From: Kalaharituber pfeilii
Taxonomy: Eukaryota; Ascomycota; Pezizomycetes; Pezizales; Pezizaceae
Reading direction: 5' to 3'
Assembly: GCA_015179045.1 (NCBI GenBank)
Contig: WHUZ01000099.1
Coordinates: 1-64,000, forward strand
DNA length: 64,000 nt
Of this stretch, positions 23,447-34,593 are shown in pieces. The notes under the pieces were generated by a model. It was not told where the DNA came from, did no database searches, and saw nothing but the letters and a program-made list of their open reading frames with translations. Within the stretch, counting starts at the first letter, position 1; the number at the start of each line of letters is the position of its first letter. The translations under genes were made by a program, and so were the position numbers.

Positions 23447-24129
23447 CTACACCTTCTTCTTCCCTCCCTCCCTGGCCACCTCCCTCCCCTTCTCCTCCTC
23501 CTTCCTAATCCTCCCCTCTTCCTCCACCTCCTTCGACTCCGCATACCACTGCCCCGCCTGCAACACCAGCACCCCAACAGCACCAACGCCATCATCGTCT
23601 GCGTCGCCCCAAGCACCCTCAGCGTCTCCTCTCTCGGCACCTCCGTGCCGTAGTTGCCCGTCTCGATAATCTTGATGCCCTGGATCACGTTTGTGCCGTA
23701 CATGATGAGCGCGATGAGGTAGAGGATGAGGCTGGCGCCGTCAAAGAGGTAGTTGGACTCGCGCGGCGAGAAGAAGATGAGCTTTGAAAGGAAGCCGGAG
23801 AGGCCGAGGAGGATGAAGAAGTTGAGGAGGCGTGGGACCAGCGGGGGACCAGCGGGGGGGAGAGCGATAGGTGTCGGTAGTGGGATTCGATGGCCAGTAG
23901 AACGGGCTCGGGGGCGGGGACCGTCGTCCAGAGGGTTGGGTAGTCGAAGGGGAGGTTGGTGAAGAGGATACCGAGGAAGAAGGAGGCCGCTGCGCGGGGG
24001 CAGCTAGCGATGGGGGCGACCGCGCGGGGGTGAGGTGGACCAGATCTGGAGCGTAGGGGCCGGGGGAGGCAGAGAGAAGCAGGACTTACGGCAAACAATC
24101 AGGAACGTGGCGAATTGGACGCAACCCAT
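23447..24129 (-). pseudogene. shr3: Broken Shr3-family chaperone, copy C
   Basis: Exon 1 (24129-24090), the intron and the start of exon 2 (23989) match copies A and D, but the reading frame is lost twice. An 11-base net insertion duplicates part of a CCAGCGGGG segment near 23832-23860, after SPPLVPR. One C is missing from a C-run near 23573, after ALVLLG. The region between still reads MYGTNVIQGIKIIETGNYGT in another frame. With two lesions it is most likely a pseudogene, although the second lies in a homopolymer and could be a sequencing error. Confidence 0.85.
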
Positions 24130-24625
24130 TGCTGATTTTACCGGAATATAGGAATTGCGTTTGTACCGGAGTAAGATTTGTCGACGATTAGGCGTATCGA
24201 ATAGAGGCGGGGGAAGGGTCGCGACCGTCCGCACAGCCCGACGAGAGAATGTGGGGGCGGAGGTAGCAGCCAGTGAAGAGCGCGCTGAACTCTCCGTCTA
24301 GCTGTCTTAGTTTGCGTGCGGCGAACCGGAAGTGTGGAGAGACCGTAGTTGAGCGGGCTCAGCTCCGCTCCTGGGGGGGATGTGTACAAAAATATTTAAT
24401 TAAGCGGGTAGTTTTATTTTGATGCGATGAGGCTAGCTGGGCAACCCCTCGTGTTGTTGTCGTTGTTCGTTGTTCGTTGTTTGTGTGCTTACTTATGCAT
24501 TTTGTATGAATCGTTTGTAGGGCCCTGACTGGCCAGCTAAGTCCCTTGGCCGTCAGCAGGAGAAAAGGGTCCAGGTTTAATCACGTTTTTTCTTTATTTT
24601 ATTTTTTTTTTTTTTTTGGTCTTTA
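24130..24625. other. shr3 C upstream region
   Basis: Equivalent of the shr3 A promoter and tail; it ends in a T-run and GGTCTTTA at the fold-back element boundary. No gene is supported. Confidence 0.5.
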
Positions 24626-27441
24626 ACGTGCCCGATGTGGTAACGATCTGCCCCCCTGTAACGATCCATTCTCTTGACACTCCTCGTCATACACGCTCTA
24701 CTACTTATTTTAGATATATTGCAACTATAGAAATTGCTTAACATTACCAATTTGACATCTCTGAATCAGAATTTCCTATCATAATGAGGAAAAAATCAAA
24801 ATTCCAATATTTACAACCAAATTCATCATCATTCACCTAATTTGAGTCCTCCCTGTATTTAGCATAGCTCAACATCCTCGAAATCAGGAAAATAATATAG
24901 AAAACTAGTAATTCTCATCCATCTAGGGCTGGTCTTTTTATTAGAAGTCAACAATTGCATATACAGATCATGTGGGATGCAGTGCACCTTCAATTGTATA
25001 GAAGTAGTTTATATTCCTGAGCTAATCTCCATACCTTGATCTGACCTTCAGTGTTCTTAGACTCCTTAAGTGATTCAGGAATACCGGGACTTGAAGTAGT
25101 AGTAGTTGAAGCACTAGGGGTGGTAACAGTAACTCCTTCTGAGGTGCCAGGTATGACAGAAGAGACCTGTGGCTCAAATCTGCTGCTGGAACCTTCTTCT
25201 ACCCACCCCCCCCTCCAGTATTCAGACCCTCCTACCTCATGAACTAAAGATCTTTCCCAGCCTCAGCCTTGCATGTGAGTTCCTCCATAGTGTCTTTTTG
25301 TACCTTGTTCAGCTGCAGCCATCTCTCTCTGTTTTCGTTCCTCTTTTACCTTACTTTCTTGCTCCATCGCTGCTAACTACTCTGCATATCAGCGGCTTCT
25401 TTCTTATTCTAAACTATTCTCGCACCTTCCGGAGTTTCTCTTCCTCCTTTCTGACCTTCGATGGTGCTCTCTGTTTCCTTTTCGACATCTCCTACTATTT
25501 TTTTCCTTCTATTTCCAGTATTGTTTTAACTTCAGCTCGAGGCGGTATAGGAGGAAGTGAGTGAATATAACGTCTTGGGCGTCTTGGGCGCAGTGAACCG
25601 CATGGTCTGTATCTTACCAGATCAGTAAAAAAACACTTGACTAGTGGCGTTTACTAGTCCTCTACATAGCTCATTTAGCAATACGCCCATATATTTGCTG
25701 TCGCATTTCGCATGCGTCGTATATACGCTCTATCGGCCACCCGAGGTGACCTATGACAGAGGGAAAGTAAGGCAAAAGAAGAACGAAAATAGAGAGAGAT
25801 GGCTGCAGCTGAGCAAGGTACTGTAAGAATGTAGCCTCTCACCCCCGGTCAATGAGCTAAACCTCATAGGGTCAAAATTCAACTTTCCTCATAGGGCTAA
25901 AATTCAACTTTCCTCACAGGGCTAAAATTCAAGTTGCTAAAAATGAACGGAGGCTGAAGGCTGAAGGAGCGAGAATATAAAAAGGGGGCGTATCGCGCCA
26001 GAAAAATGTAGATAGTAGTAGAATGTAGCAGAGCTCCCGAAGCTAATCGAGCGAGCACAATAAACTCTCCTCTCTCCATAAAAACGTTAGAGGTACAAAA
26101 AGACACTATGGAGGAACTCACATGTGAGACTAGGGCTGAGAAAGATCTTTAGTTCATGAGGTAGGAGGGTCTGAATACTGGAGGGGGGGGTGGGTAGAAG
26201 AAGGTTCCAGCAGCAGATTTGAGCCACAGGTCTCTTCTGTCATACCTGGCACCTCAGAAGGAGTTACTGTTACCACCCCTAGTGCTTCAACTACTACTAC
26301 TTCAAGTCCCGGTATTCCTGAATCACTTGAGGAGTCTGGGAACACTGAAGGTCAGATCAAGGTATGGAGATTAGCTCAGGAATATAAACTACTTCTACAC
26401 AATTGAAGATGCACTACATCCCACATGATCTGTATATGCAATTGTTGACTTCTAATAAAAAGACCAGCCCTAGATGGATGAGAATTACTAGTTTTCTATA
26501 TTATTTTCTGATTTCCAGGATGTTGAGCTATGCTATATACAGGGAGGACTCAAATTAGGTGAATAATGATAAATTTAGTTGTAAATATTGGAATTTTGAT
26601 TTTTTCTTCATTATAATAGCAAATTCTGATTCAGTGATATCAAATTGGTATAATGTTAAGCAATTTCAATAGTTGCAATATACAGAAAACCTTTTTTTTT
26701 CTCCTATTTTCATGACGCCACTGAGATTTTCCCCCTATTCAAGTTTCGAATGATCAACTAATACTATTTTATTTAGTCTATTCATAATATTACATATTAT
26801 AACATTTCAATGCAATAAGGCATTGGTTCTAGTGAAATATGTGACCTTTGAACTTCAATGTAGTTACATATTGAACTATAATACAATATATCTTGTCGCA
26901 GATATTATATATATCTAGTTGCATATTTAATATATATTCTGGTTATATATTTTATATTCTAGTTGCATATTTTATTTCAAGTTCATAATACGAGAATATT
27001 ACATAGAACTACAATATTAAAATGGATTAAATAAAGTTCTTATTGCATTATTAAAGTTCAATATAATATTCTGAATCTCTGATAGCATATTTTATTGCGA
27101 ACTTGAAAAAAATATGTGACTAGAAATTATATATTGAATATGCAACTATATTGAAGGTTCAATGGTTGCATATTTCACTATAAATGAGTAGAATTAAGGA
27201 TTTATTGCATTGGTGTACAATGCTATGTAATATTATGAATAGACTAAATAATATAGTATTAGTTAATTATCCGAAACTTGAACAGGGGAAAAATCTCAGT
27301 GGCGTCATGAAAACAGGGGAAAAAAAAGGTTTGCTCTTGCAATATATCCAAATAAAAGTAGTAGAGGGAGGAATGCATGACGAGGAGTGCCCAGAGAGTG
27401 GATCGTTACAGGGGAGCAGATCGTTACCACATCGGGTATGC
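24626..27441. mobile_element. 2.8-kb fold-back element at the C/D junction, flanked by TA
   Basis: Long inverted arms of about 650 bp (24626 to about 25300, and about 26095 to 27441, the latter interrupted). They begin CCCGATGTGGTAACGATCTG on each strand and are flanked by TA (24624-24625 and 27442-27443). Both arms contain the same open frame (25051-25242 + and 26154-26345 -), which is a by-product of the inversion and is not called as a gene. The inner part has a second, smaller inversion around GATGGCTGCAGCTGA. The right arm is split by the element at 26683-27336. Confidence 0.75.
26683..27336. mobile_element. 654-bp nested inverted-repeat element with 10-bp target duplication
   Basis: Inserted in the right arm of the 2.8-kb element. 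Flanks are direct repeats TTGCAATATA (26673-26682 and 27337-27346); the left arm of the host element shows the uninterrupted site. Terminal inverted repeats exceed 100 bp and contain TCATGACGCCACTGAGATTT. The middle is very AT-rich. A 9-10-bp duplication with long inverted repeats fits a Mutator-like non-autonomous element. Confidence 0.8.
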
Positions 27442-27495
27442 TAAATAGGTTGCTGCCTGTACTTACAAGTCGACTAGTTCGCGTACACTACACAG

Positions 27496-27641
27496 TACTC
27501 GTTTTTGTATGGAGATCCCATATAAAAGTTCTGAAGACTTTTGTTCAATTATCCATGCTATGTCGCGTTGCTATGGGGCATCTGCAAGACTCCCAGTTAT
27601 GCAGCTCGTATGCATCTGAAGACTAACCCTGACTCCCGAGT
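27496..27641. mobile_element. TA-flanked insertion with CTCG...CGAG ends
   Basis: Units A and B read CAGTACTGTATCC here. Unit D has about 145 extra bases between two TA dinucleotides, starting CTCGTTTTTG and ending CTCCCGAG. The terminal match is only a few bases, so the element call is tentative. Confidence 0.45.
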
Positions 27642-27892
27642 ACTGTATCCGCATGTTCCACCTCTAAGCTACTGGCACCAGACCCTCACATGCACCAGCC
27701 GTACTGCCACATCGACGAAAAGTAGTCTCACAAAGTTAAGTTTCTGTTTGGTGGGACATTTTATCTTCCTTCATTGGATCTGACTTAAAAGCAGAAAAAT
27801 TCTGACCTACTTCGTTATGATAAAGCCGCTTCTTGCATGGCTCGGGGGAGTATAAACACCAACACAGAATTAGAAGGCGTGTTCCTGGATTA

Positions 27893-28007
27893 CTCGCTAT
27901 CAGCATAAAGTTTCGCTCAAGTGCGTGGTTGCAAGGGCTGCAGAAAATCCTTTCTCCTCAGACCGCTCCAACTGCGCCCTTGTGCGAAACTTTATGCTGG
28001 TAGCGAG
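27893..28007. mobile_element. 115-bp TA-flanked inverted-repeat element (unit D)
   Basis: Ends CTCGCTATCAGCATAAAG and CTTTATGCTGGTAGCGAG are near-perfect inverted repeats, flanked by TA on both sides. Units A and C hold the empty site GATTACACTATC. A damaged copy sits at the same place in unit B. Confidence 0.75.
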
Positions 28008-28531
28008 TACACGATCGGCGCTGCAGCCTTCCCACTGCCTCGACTGCAAGGATGTACGGTTGCAGATATGAGGTAGTCGGGATCACTACATCAGGAAATG
28101 TCAACTCTGGAAGGAGGAAGCAAGGAGGGAGCTGGATTCCTCCCTGTACTGACAAGTAGACCTGTTCTCGTACAGTACACAAGCATCTGCAGTTACGCTT
28201 GTGCCACCTCTAAGCCAACATGTAGCAGCTGCGCTCTCCCCCACGACATCCTCAAGCCTCACAAAGTTTGGCGCGGTTGCATATCCTTGTGCCGAAGCGC
28301 CCTACATAGAGAACGGGCCGGAATATACCCGTATATACATACTCTGTGCTTCCCCGAGGACAGGGAGTTACTCGAACTGGACAATGCGTGCATGACATCA
28401 CTAGTGAGTTCTACACTTGCCTATGAAGAATGAATGGTTGCTATTCCAGCTGCAGCCCCCACTTCGCAGAGCTGTTTGCAATTTCAGCCTTATTCCAAGC
28501 CAACCACCTTTTAGCATTAGCCAAAGCCGAG

Positions 28532-28576
28532 CCATAGCCCACAGGGCGGCATGCGAGTAATGATATAAAAAAGAAA
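28532..28576 (+). mobile_element. Retroposed SINE-like 3' fragment with 13-bp target duplication
   Basis: Insert CCATAGCCCACAGGGCGGCA, then TGCGAGTAATGAT and an A-rich tail, flanked by direct repeats AGCCAAAGCCGAG (28519-28531 and 28577-28589). The other units have this site once. This is the signature of target-primed reverse transcription with 5' truncation. Related fragments, reversed, lie at about 48830-48870, 53012-53060 and 61034-61075. Confidence 0.8.
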
Positions 28577-28846
28577 AGCCAAAGCCGAGACGATAGGTTG
28601 ACTCGCTACTGCATACGGGAAAAGTGGGGTGAGGCGAAACAGAGGCTATTAATCTTTGTAACAAATATGCCAGGATGACTAGCTGGTCCGCAGAGCACAC
28701 TCTTCACCATATCAGCCTTTCCCATTATGAAAGCTTAAAGTTCAAAATAGTGCAAACGTTGTTGAAAAATCGCGGAAATCGCTTTACAAGTCGGCCCTTC
28801 TCCAGCCAACAGAGTTTCGACCTACACATCCAACTAGTCCAAAGCA

Positions 28847-31488
28847 ATGTCAGATCCACTCTCAATAGTTGCTTCAGTTGCCGGTCTCATCTCAATCTCA
28901 GCAAAAATCATAAGCATGTTGAAGAATCTCCATGATTGTGCAAAGCAGGCACCAGCATCCATCAGTCGCCTAATGGAAGAAATGCAAGATATGAATGTCA
29001 TCTTCTGCCAGGTTCAGTTATTTATTGCTGGGACAACTAAGGTGGCAAACCAAAGCAGGTTAAAGATGCTGTCCATTCACCATCTTATTGCGACTTTGAG
29101 TGGATGTGTTTTGATTGCTTCCAACTTGGAAAAGTACCTGAGTGAGATGGGGGTTAGTGATCCCGGCTCCATGCAGTCTCCAGCAAACAAAGCAACCCTT
29201 TTGTTTGAGAGGATTAAATGGGCACTGTGGAAGGAAGCAGAGGTTGCAGTCTTTATTGAGGACCTGGAGCGACACAAGATGAGTTTGAATTTGATGTTAG
29301 GAATTATTCAGTGGTAAGTTCACATCTATAGTATTAATTCTATTATGTTTCCTTAGGAGTGAGGGGGGGAGAGAGAGAGGGAGGGGGGGTGGAGGTCACA
29401 TAGGTAACTAATCTCTTGTATAGTCATACCGGTGCAGAGGCTTCCGAAAAACTCGAGCAATTGCATGAAGTGGTTTTTCAGATATTAGAATCAAACCATG
29501 CAATCTCGATCCAGTTACGAGAGCTCATCAGCCGTTTGGACCCTGCAATAAATGAAGTCCAGTCCTCAGAATTCGATAATCAAGCCAAGGATGCAAGCAC
29601 ACTACCTCTAAAAGACGATTTCCAGATAGCATTATCCTCATTCAAGAACAACCAGGTGCCTGAGGATAATGATGATGCTGCATCATTCAGAACAGCAGCA
29701 ACATCTCGTAGTACATCCTCCTTGCGGTCCATGTGCTCCATGAAATTGATGCTGCCATCATTTATGGATGAACTTAAAAATTCAAGGCCTTATAGGCGAA
29801 TCCGGAGGTGGGGTATAAGCGACGATTCTTACTCCACATTCTCTAGCGGTAGCTCTACCAGAGGTTGTACCTGGTCAATGCTTTCAGATATGACCTTGGG
29901 TGATCTTGACTCAATTTCGGAGATCTCAGTAATTGTGCTACCTATTTGCTTATCTGATCTCTGGGACTCACAGCCATACCAAGTTCCACTTCATTCAGCT
30001 GCAGGTCACTCCAGATCACGCCGAAAATTGAAATGGTCTTCTCGAGGGGGCATCCACTATGCCATTCGCCAGGGGAGTGAGAATGGTGTTCGAACTATAC
30101 TAGCTTTAGGAACAGATATAGAGGAGAGGAATTCAGAAGGCCAAACACCACTTGTTCATGCGGCATCTATAGGTCATGAGAGCATTTGCAGAGTACTGTT
30201 GGAGAGAAGAGCAAGTACAGAAGGGGTAATCCACATTGCCATCCACAACAGAAATGCGAATTTTGTTCAAGTTTTACTTGCTTTTGGGGCAGATATAGAA
30301 GAGAGGGATTCAGAGGGCCGAACACCACTTACTCATGCTGCATCTATGGGTCATGAGAGCATTTGGAAATTACTGTTGGAGAGGGGAGCAAGGATTGAAG
30401 AAATATTCCACAGTGCTATTGATGGGGGAAATCAGAATATTGTTCAAGATTTACTTACATTTGGGGCAGATATAGAGAAGAAAGATTTGGAAGGCCGAAC
30501 ACCACTTGCTCATGCTGCATCTATGGGTCATGAGAGCATTTGGAAATTACTGTTGGAGAGGGGAGCAAGGATTGAAGAAATAATCCACAGTGCTATTGAT
30601 GGGGGAAATCAGAATATTGTTCAAGATTTACTTGCTTTTGGGGCAGATATAGAGGAGAGGGATTCGGAAGGTCGAACACCACTCGCTCATGCTGCATCTA
30701 TAGGTCATGAGAGCATTTGCAAATTACTGTCGGAGAGGGGAGCAAGTGTGGAAGAGATAATTCACAGTGCCATTCACAAGCAAAATAAGAAAGTCATTCA
30801 AACTCTGCTTGCTTCAGGAATGGATATAAACAAGAGGGACTCAAAAGGCCTAACACCACTCGCTTATGCTGCATATAAGTGCCATGAAGATATCTGCGAA
30901 TTACTATTGGAGAGAGGTGCAAGTGAGGAAGCAATAGCATCAACTACCCCTCCAATTGACCTAAGTGGCTGCATCAATGAGGCAATGAGTAAGGACTCCG
31001 AGACTATAGTACGATTGCTGATTGCGATGGGTGCGGACATTGAGGAACGATGCCCACTCCAGTGGAATATGACTCCTTTGCTCTGGGCACTATACAGAGG
31101 CAAAACAGCAATTGCAAAACTTTTGATTGAGAAGGGGGCAGATCTTTTTGTACAGGATGAGCACCAATGGACAACAGTACATTGTGCAGTTTCTGGGAGA
31201 AATCCTGAGATGTTGACAGAAATCCTGGAACGAGGAGCATCGAAGTTCATCAATAAGGGTGACATAATAGGCAACACTCCACTCCACCTCAGCTATTGCT
31301 CCCTCTCTCTTACAAAGATATTGATTGAGCATGGTGCATCCCCAACCATTCAGAACATGTTTGGACAAACTCCATATGATAGGGCATTGAATTCTGGTTC
31401 TCGTGAAGTAGCAATATATCTTTGGTCGCAACTTCCGCCTGAAGAGCAGGCCCGGGAAGAACCTCCTCCAGCGGAATGGTACAAATGA
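28847..31488 (+). CDS. HeLo-like N-terminal domain + ankyrin repeat protein, gene 4 (mosaic)
   Basis: Exons 28847-29313 and 29424-31488, predicting 843 residues. Residues 1 to about 117 match gene 3 (RLMEEMQDMNVIFCQ, IAGTTKVANQ). From about residue 118 on (NKATLLFERIKWALWKEAEV) the gene matches genes 1 and 2, and exon 2 is nearly identical to gene 1. It has four 59-residue units (residues 392-627), the diverged ankyrins TPLLWALYRGKTAIAKLL and TPLHLSYCSLSLTKILIEHG, and the shared YLWSQLPPEEQAR tail. It supplies the intact reading of the segment broken in gene 1. The function is inferred as for gene 2. Confidence 0.88.
29314..29423 (+). other. Intron of HeLo-ANK gene 4 with G-rich tract
   Basis: GTAAGT donor, AACTAAT...GTATAG acceptor, and a G/A tract (about 29361-29395) of different order from the other copies. 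Confidence 0.7.
30130..30837 (+). repeat. Four 177-bp ankyrin repeat units (gene 4)
   Basis: Four units in the same sub-type order as in gene 1. Confidence 0.9.
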
Positions 31489-32279
31489 TTCTCTAATACG
31501 GTCCCGGAGGATTGTTTTTTTGTTTTGTTTTTGTTTTTTTTTATTTTCATCTTTGCTGCCTATTTTCCTAGTTCTTCATATTATGTGACCATCATGTATC
31601 TCCTTTTTCTTTTCTGTTCCTTTCATAGTATGCTCATTTTTATCCCGCTTTCCTAGGAAAAATTGTGTACTTGCATCTAAATATGGACAGGATCGGTTTT
31701 CCCAACTAGCAAACAATAATGTACAAATCGCATTTTCCGGAAGCGGGGCAGGGCAGCATACTGAACTATAGCACATCCTACAAGACCTCATATCCCCCCC
31801 AAACGGCATTTCCTGCCTACGTGCGGTGACCCCGACGGGACACCCCGCTGCCGCAAAACGCACGAAATTGATATCCAATACGCCCGTTACCCAACATATA
31901 TCTACCGAGTCAAGTAGTTTTTCAATTTTCAAAAACGAACCCGAGGAATTTCTAGCGGACCACCCGGGAAATTTTGAAAATAGACGTAAAAAGGGCATTG
32001 TTTATTATCATCGGCATCATGATGGCGTTAGATACAACATGATTTATTTGGCATGGACATGAGTGGACGCTTTGAATAAATGACAATTATTGCAATGTGA
32101 AAAATGGCCACAGGTCATGATAGATTGGTTGTTTTCTATCCTCAACCACAGATCCTCCATATGCACAGCATCCCCCAAAAATATTTTTAAATTTCTCCAA
32201 TATATGATGCATCAATCCCCACCCCCTCCCCACCCTCCACCCGTCGACCCCCATGGCAAAAACACCGCTTCAACTCATT
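31489..32279. other. Convergent intergenic region, HeLo-ANK 4 / shr3 D
   Basis: Equivalent of 4662-5451 and very close to it in sequence. T-rich run after the stop. No gene is supported. Confidence 0.55.
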
Positions 32280-32943
32280 CTACACCTTCTTCTTCCCTCC
32301 CTCCCTGGCCACCTCCCTCCCCTTCTCCTCCTCCTTCCTAATTCTCCCCTCTTCCTCCACCTCCTTCGACTCCGCATACCACTGCCCCGCCTGCAACACC
32401 AGCACCCCCAACAGCACCAACGCCATCATCGTCTGCGTCGCCCCAAGCACCCTCAGCGTCTCCTCCCTCGGCACCTCCGTGCCGTAGTTCCCCGTCTCGA
32501 TAATCTTGATGCCCTGGATCACGTTTGTGCCGTACATGATGAGCGCGATGAGGTAGAGGATGAGGCTGGCGCCGTCAAAGAGGTAGTTGGACTCGCGCGG
32601 CGAGAAGAAGATGAGCTTTGAAAGGAAGCCGGAGAGGCCGAGGATGATGAAGAAGTTGAGGAGGCGGGGCACCAGCGGCGGGGAGAGCGATAGGTGTCGG
32701 TAGTGGGATTCGATGGCCAGTAGAACGGGCTCGGGGGCGGGGACCGTCGTCCAGAGGGTTGGGTAGTCGAAGGGGAGGTTGGTGAAGAGGATACCGAGGA
32801 AGAAGGAGGCCGCTGTGCGGGGGGAGTTAGCGATGGGGGCGACCGCGCGGGGGTGAGGTGGACCAGATCTGGAGCGCGGGAGGCAGGGAGAAGCAGGACT
32901 TACGGCAAACAATCAGGAACGTGGCAAATTGGAAGCGACCCAT
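32280..32943 (-). CDS. shr3: Shr3-family ER chaperone for amino-acid permeases, copy D
   Basis: Exon 1 is 32943-32904 (MGRFQFATFLIVC), the intron is 32903-32813 (GTAAG donor, GCTAAC branch site, GCACAG acceptor) and exon 2 is 32812-32280, giving 190 residues. The exon join reads FLIVCPASFFLGILFTNLP. There are about four hydrophobic segments and a highly charged C-terminal tail, as in Shr3. The proposed role is ER packaging of amino-acid permeases into COPII vesicles. It is intact and lies at the edge of single-copy sequence with mnd1 and palF, so it may be the original locus from which the other copies arose; that order is inference. Confidence 0.92.
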
Positions 32944-33400
32944 TGTTGATTTTACCGGAAAATAGGAATTGCGTTTTGTACCGGAGTAAGATTTGTCGAC
33001 GATTAGGCGTATCGAGTAGAGGCGGGGGAAGGGGTCGCGACCGTCGGCACAGCCCGACGAGAGAGACAATGTGGGGGCGGAGGGTAGCAGCCAGTGAAGA
33101 GCGCGCTGAACTCTCCGTCTAGCTAGCTGTCTTAGTTTTGCGTGCGGCGAGCCGGGAAGTGTGGAGAAACCGTCGTTGAGCGGGCTCAGCTCCGCTCCTG
33201 GGGGGGGGGGATGTGTACAAAAATATTTTGATGCGATGAGGCTAGCTGGGCAACCCCTCGTGTTGTTGTTCGTTGTTCGTTGTTCGTTGTTTGTGCTTAC
33301 TTATGCATTTTTGTATGAATCGTTTGTAGGGCCCTGACTGGCCAGCTAAGTCCCTTGGCCGTCAGCAGGAGAAAAGGGTCCAGGTTTAATCACGTTTTTT

Positions 33401-33437
<37 letters not shown>

Positions 33438-34593
33438 GTCTTTATATTTCGCAAAATAACCTGTGGGTGGTCTCACACTATCCAACGTACAATAGTGTCC
33501 AGTCAGGGGGCAGCGCGGTGAATTTAAACCTGCCGATAAAAAAAAGTACAGTACGCTGCAGATTTGTATTAATTTTTAGTTGTGTTTACGAAGGGGATCC
33601 GCGCGGCGCGGGGGGGGAAATGTATAGTGAATTATGATAATTGTTCCGTAACGGCTTTTTTAGGTTTTTTTTGGGGGGCGCACGTGGGATTTTAGATTAT
33701 GGGTACATATAAGATTAAGGTTTTTTTAAGCGATATTCCCCGATGGACAGATGTTGGGGGACTACGGTGGGTGTATAATGGGTGATTCGGTATAGATACA
33801 AAGTTTATGGTACGGTTGTGGTTGTGTCTGAGTAGTTCGATGGGGAGTATGAGTTTTGGGGTCGCGAAAATTTGTGCAGCGTGGTCTGTTGTCGGGGATC
33901 AAATGTTCTGCAATGGCTTGGTGAATAGGGTACATAACTCTCCCTGGGGAATACCAACACCAGAGCAGCGTAGAGTGAGCAGTACTATACGTTAGGTACG
34001 AGGATCCATAACTTGGGCACAACGAAAATTGTAGCGTGGTGCTGGAATTGTCAATCGTGGATGTGGTGGTTAAGAAAAGAATAACAAGAAAAAAGAATTG
34101 GCAAGTATGGATATGACACCGGAAGGAAAGCTCTGCATGATGAAACTGGGGCTGGGTGAGCTGGAGTTGGGGACTGAATGGAACTCGAATGTTCACTAGT
34201 TCGCGAAACTACCTTAGATGTGGTTTTGCACATGGGAAGAGGTCCCAGACTGCTTACAAGGGGGGTGTCAAGACTGCGGTACGAGAAAATACAGGTGGTG
34301 GAAGAATGGCGTTGCGGGAAAGGCGCAAGGTATATTCAAGCCCATTGTGTGTCTGTGCGGCAGCAATAAGACTGGTGCTCGACCGAGTTGGCATTTGAGA
34401 CCAATGGGGGATAACATATAAGATTTGAATACAACTCAGCCCCGCCATCTAAAGTAAACATCCATATCTCCCAAGTTTGCCATTATGTGAATGAAAAAAC
34501 GAGAAATGATGGTCCTGGAAGGCATGTTGGATGCCACTCTGCTTCTTTCAATTCCGGCGTCTCCTCGCCGTCCTCCTCCTGAGTTCCTCCATT
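32944..34593. other. shr3 D upstream region, end of unit D and unique spacer
   Basis: shr3 promoter region, a long T-run (33408-33436) and a TACAGTA insertion at 33547-33553 compared with unit A. Single-copy sequence follows from 33758. Open frames of up to 144 codons exist on the - strand, but none has recognisable domains. Confidence 0.5.

Larger units (their letters stand above)
18217..24625. repeat. Segmental duplication unit C
   Basis: Contains the 540-bp element, the upstream region, HeLo-ANK gene 3 and a broken shr3. Its start matches base 1 of the window. It ends at GGTCTTTA, where the 2.8-kb fold-back element begins; units A and D continue with TATTTCGC. Confidence 0.85.
27442..28846. 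other. Non-coding region upstream of HeLo-ANK gene 4
   Basis: Shared upstream region with three insertions not seen in A: a TA-flanked segment (about 27496-27641, ends CTCG...CGAG), the 115-bp element at 27893 and the retroposed fragment at 28532. No gene is supported. Confidence 0.55.
27442..33757. repeat. Segmental duplication unit D
   Basis: Starts within the upstream region (AAATAGGTTGCTGCCTG), so it lacks the 540-bp element. It carries HeLo-ANK gene 4 and an intact shr3. After 33757 the sequence is unique. Confidence 0.85.

Noticed and set aside
25051..26345. 63-codon frames on both strands with nearly the same protein (25051-25242 + and 26154-26345 -)
   Set aside because: They are the two arms of one fold-back element; conservation follows from the inversion and not from coding selection.
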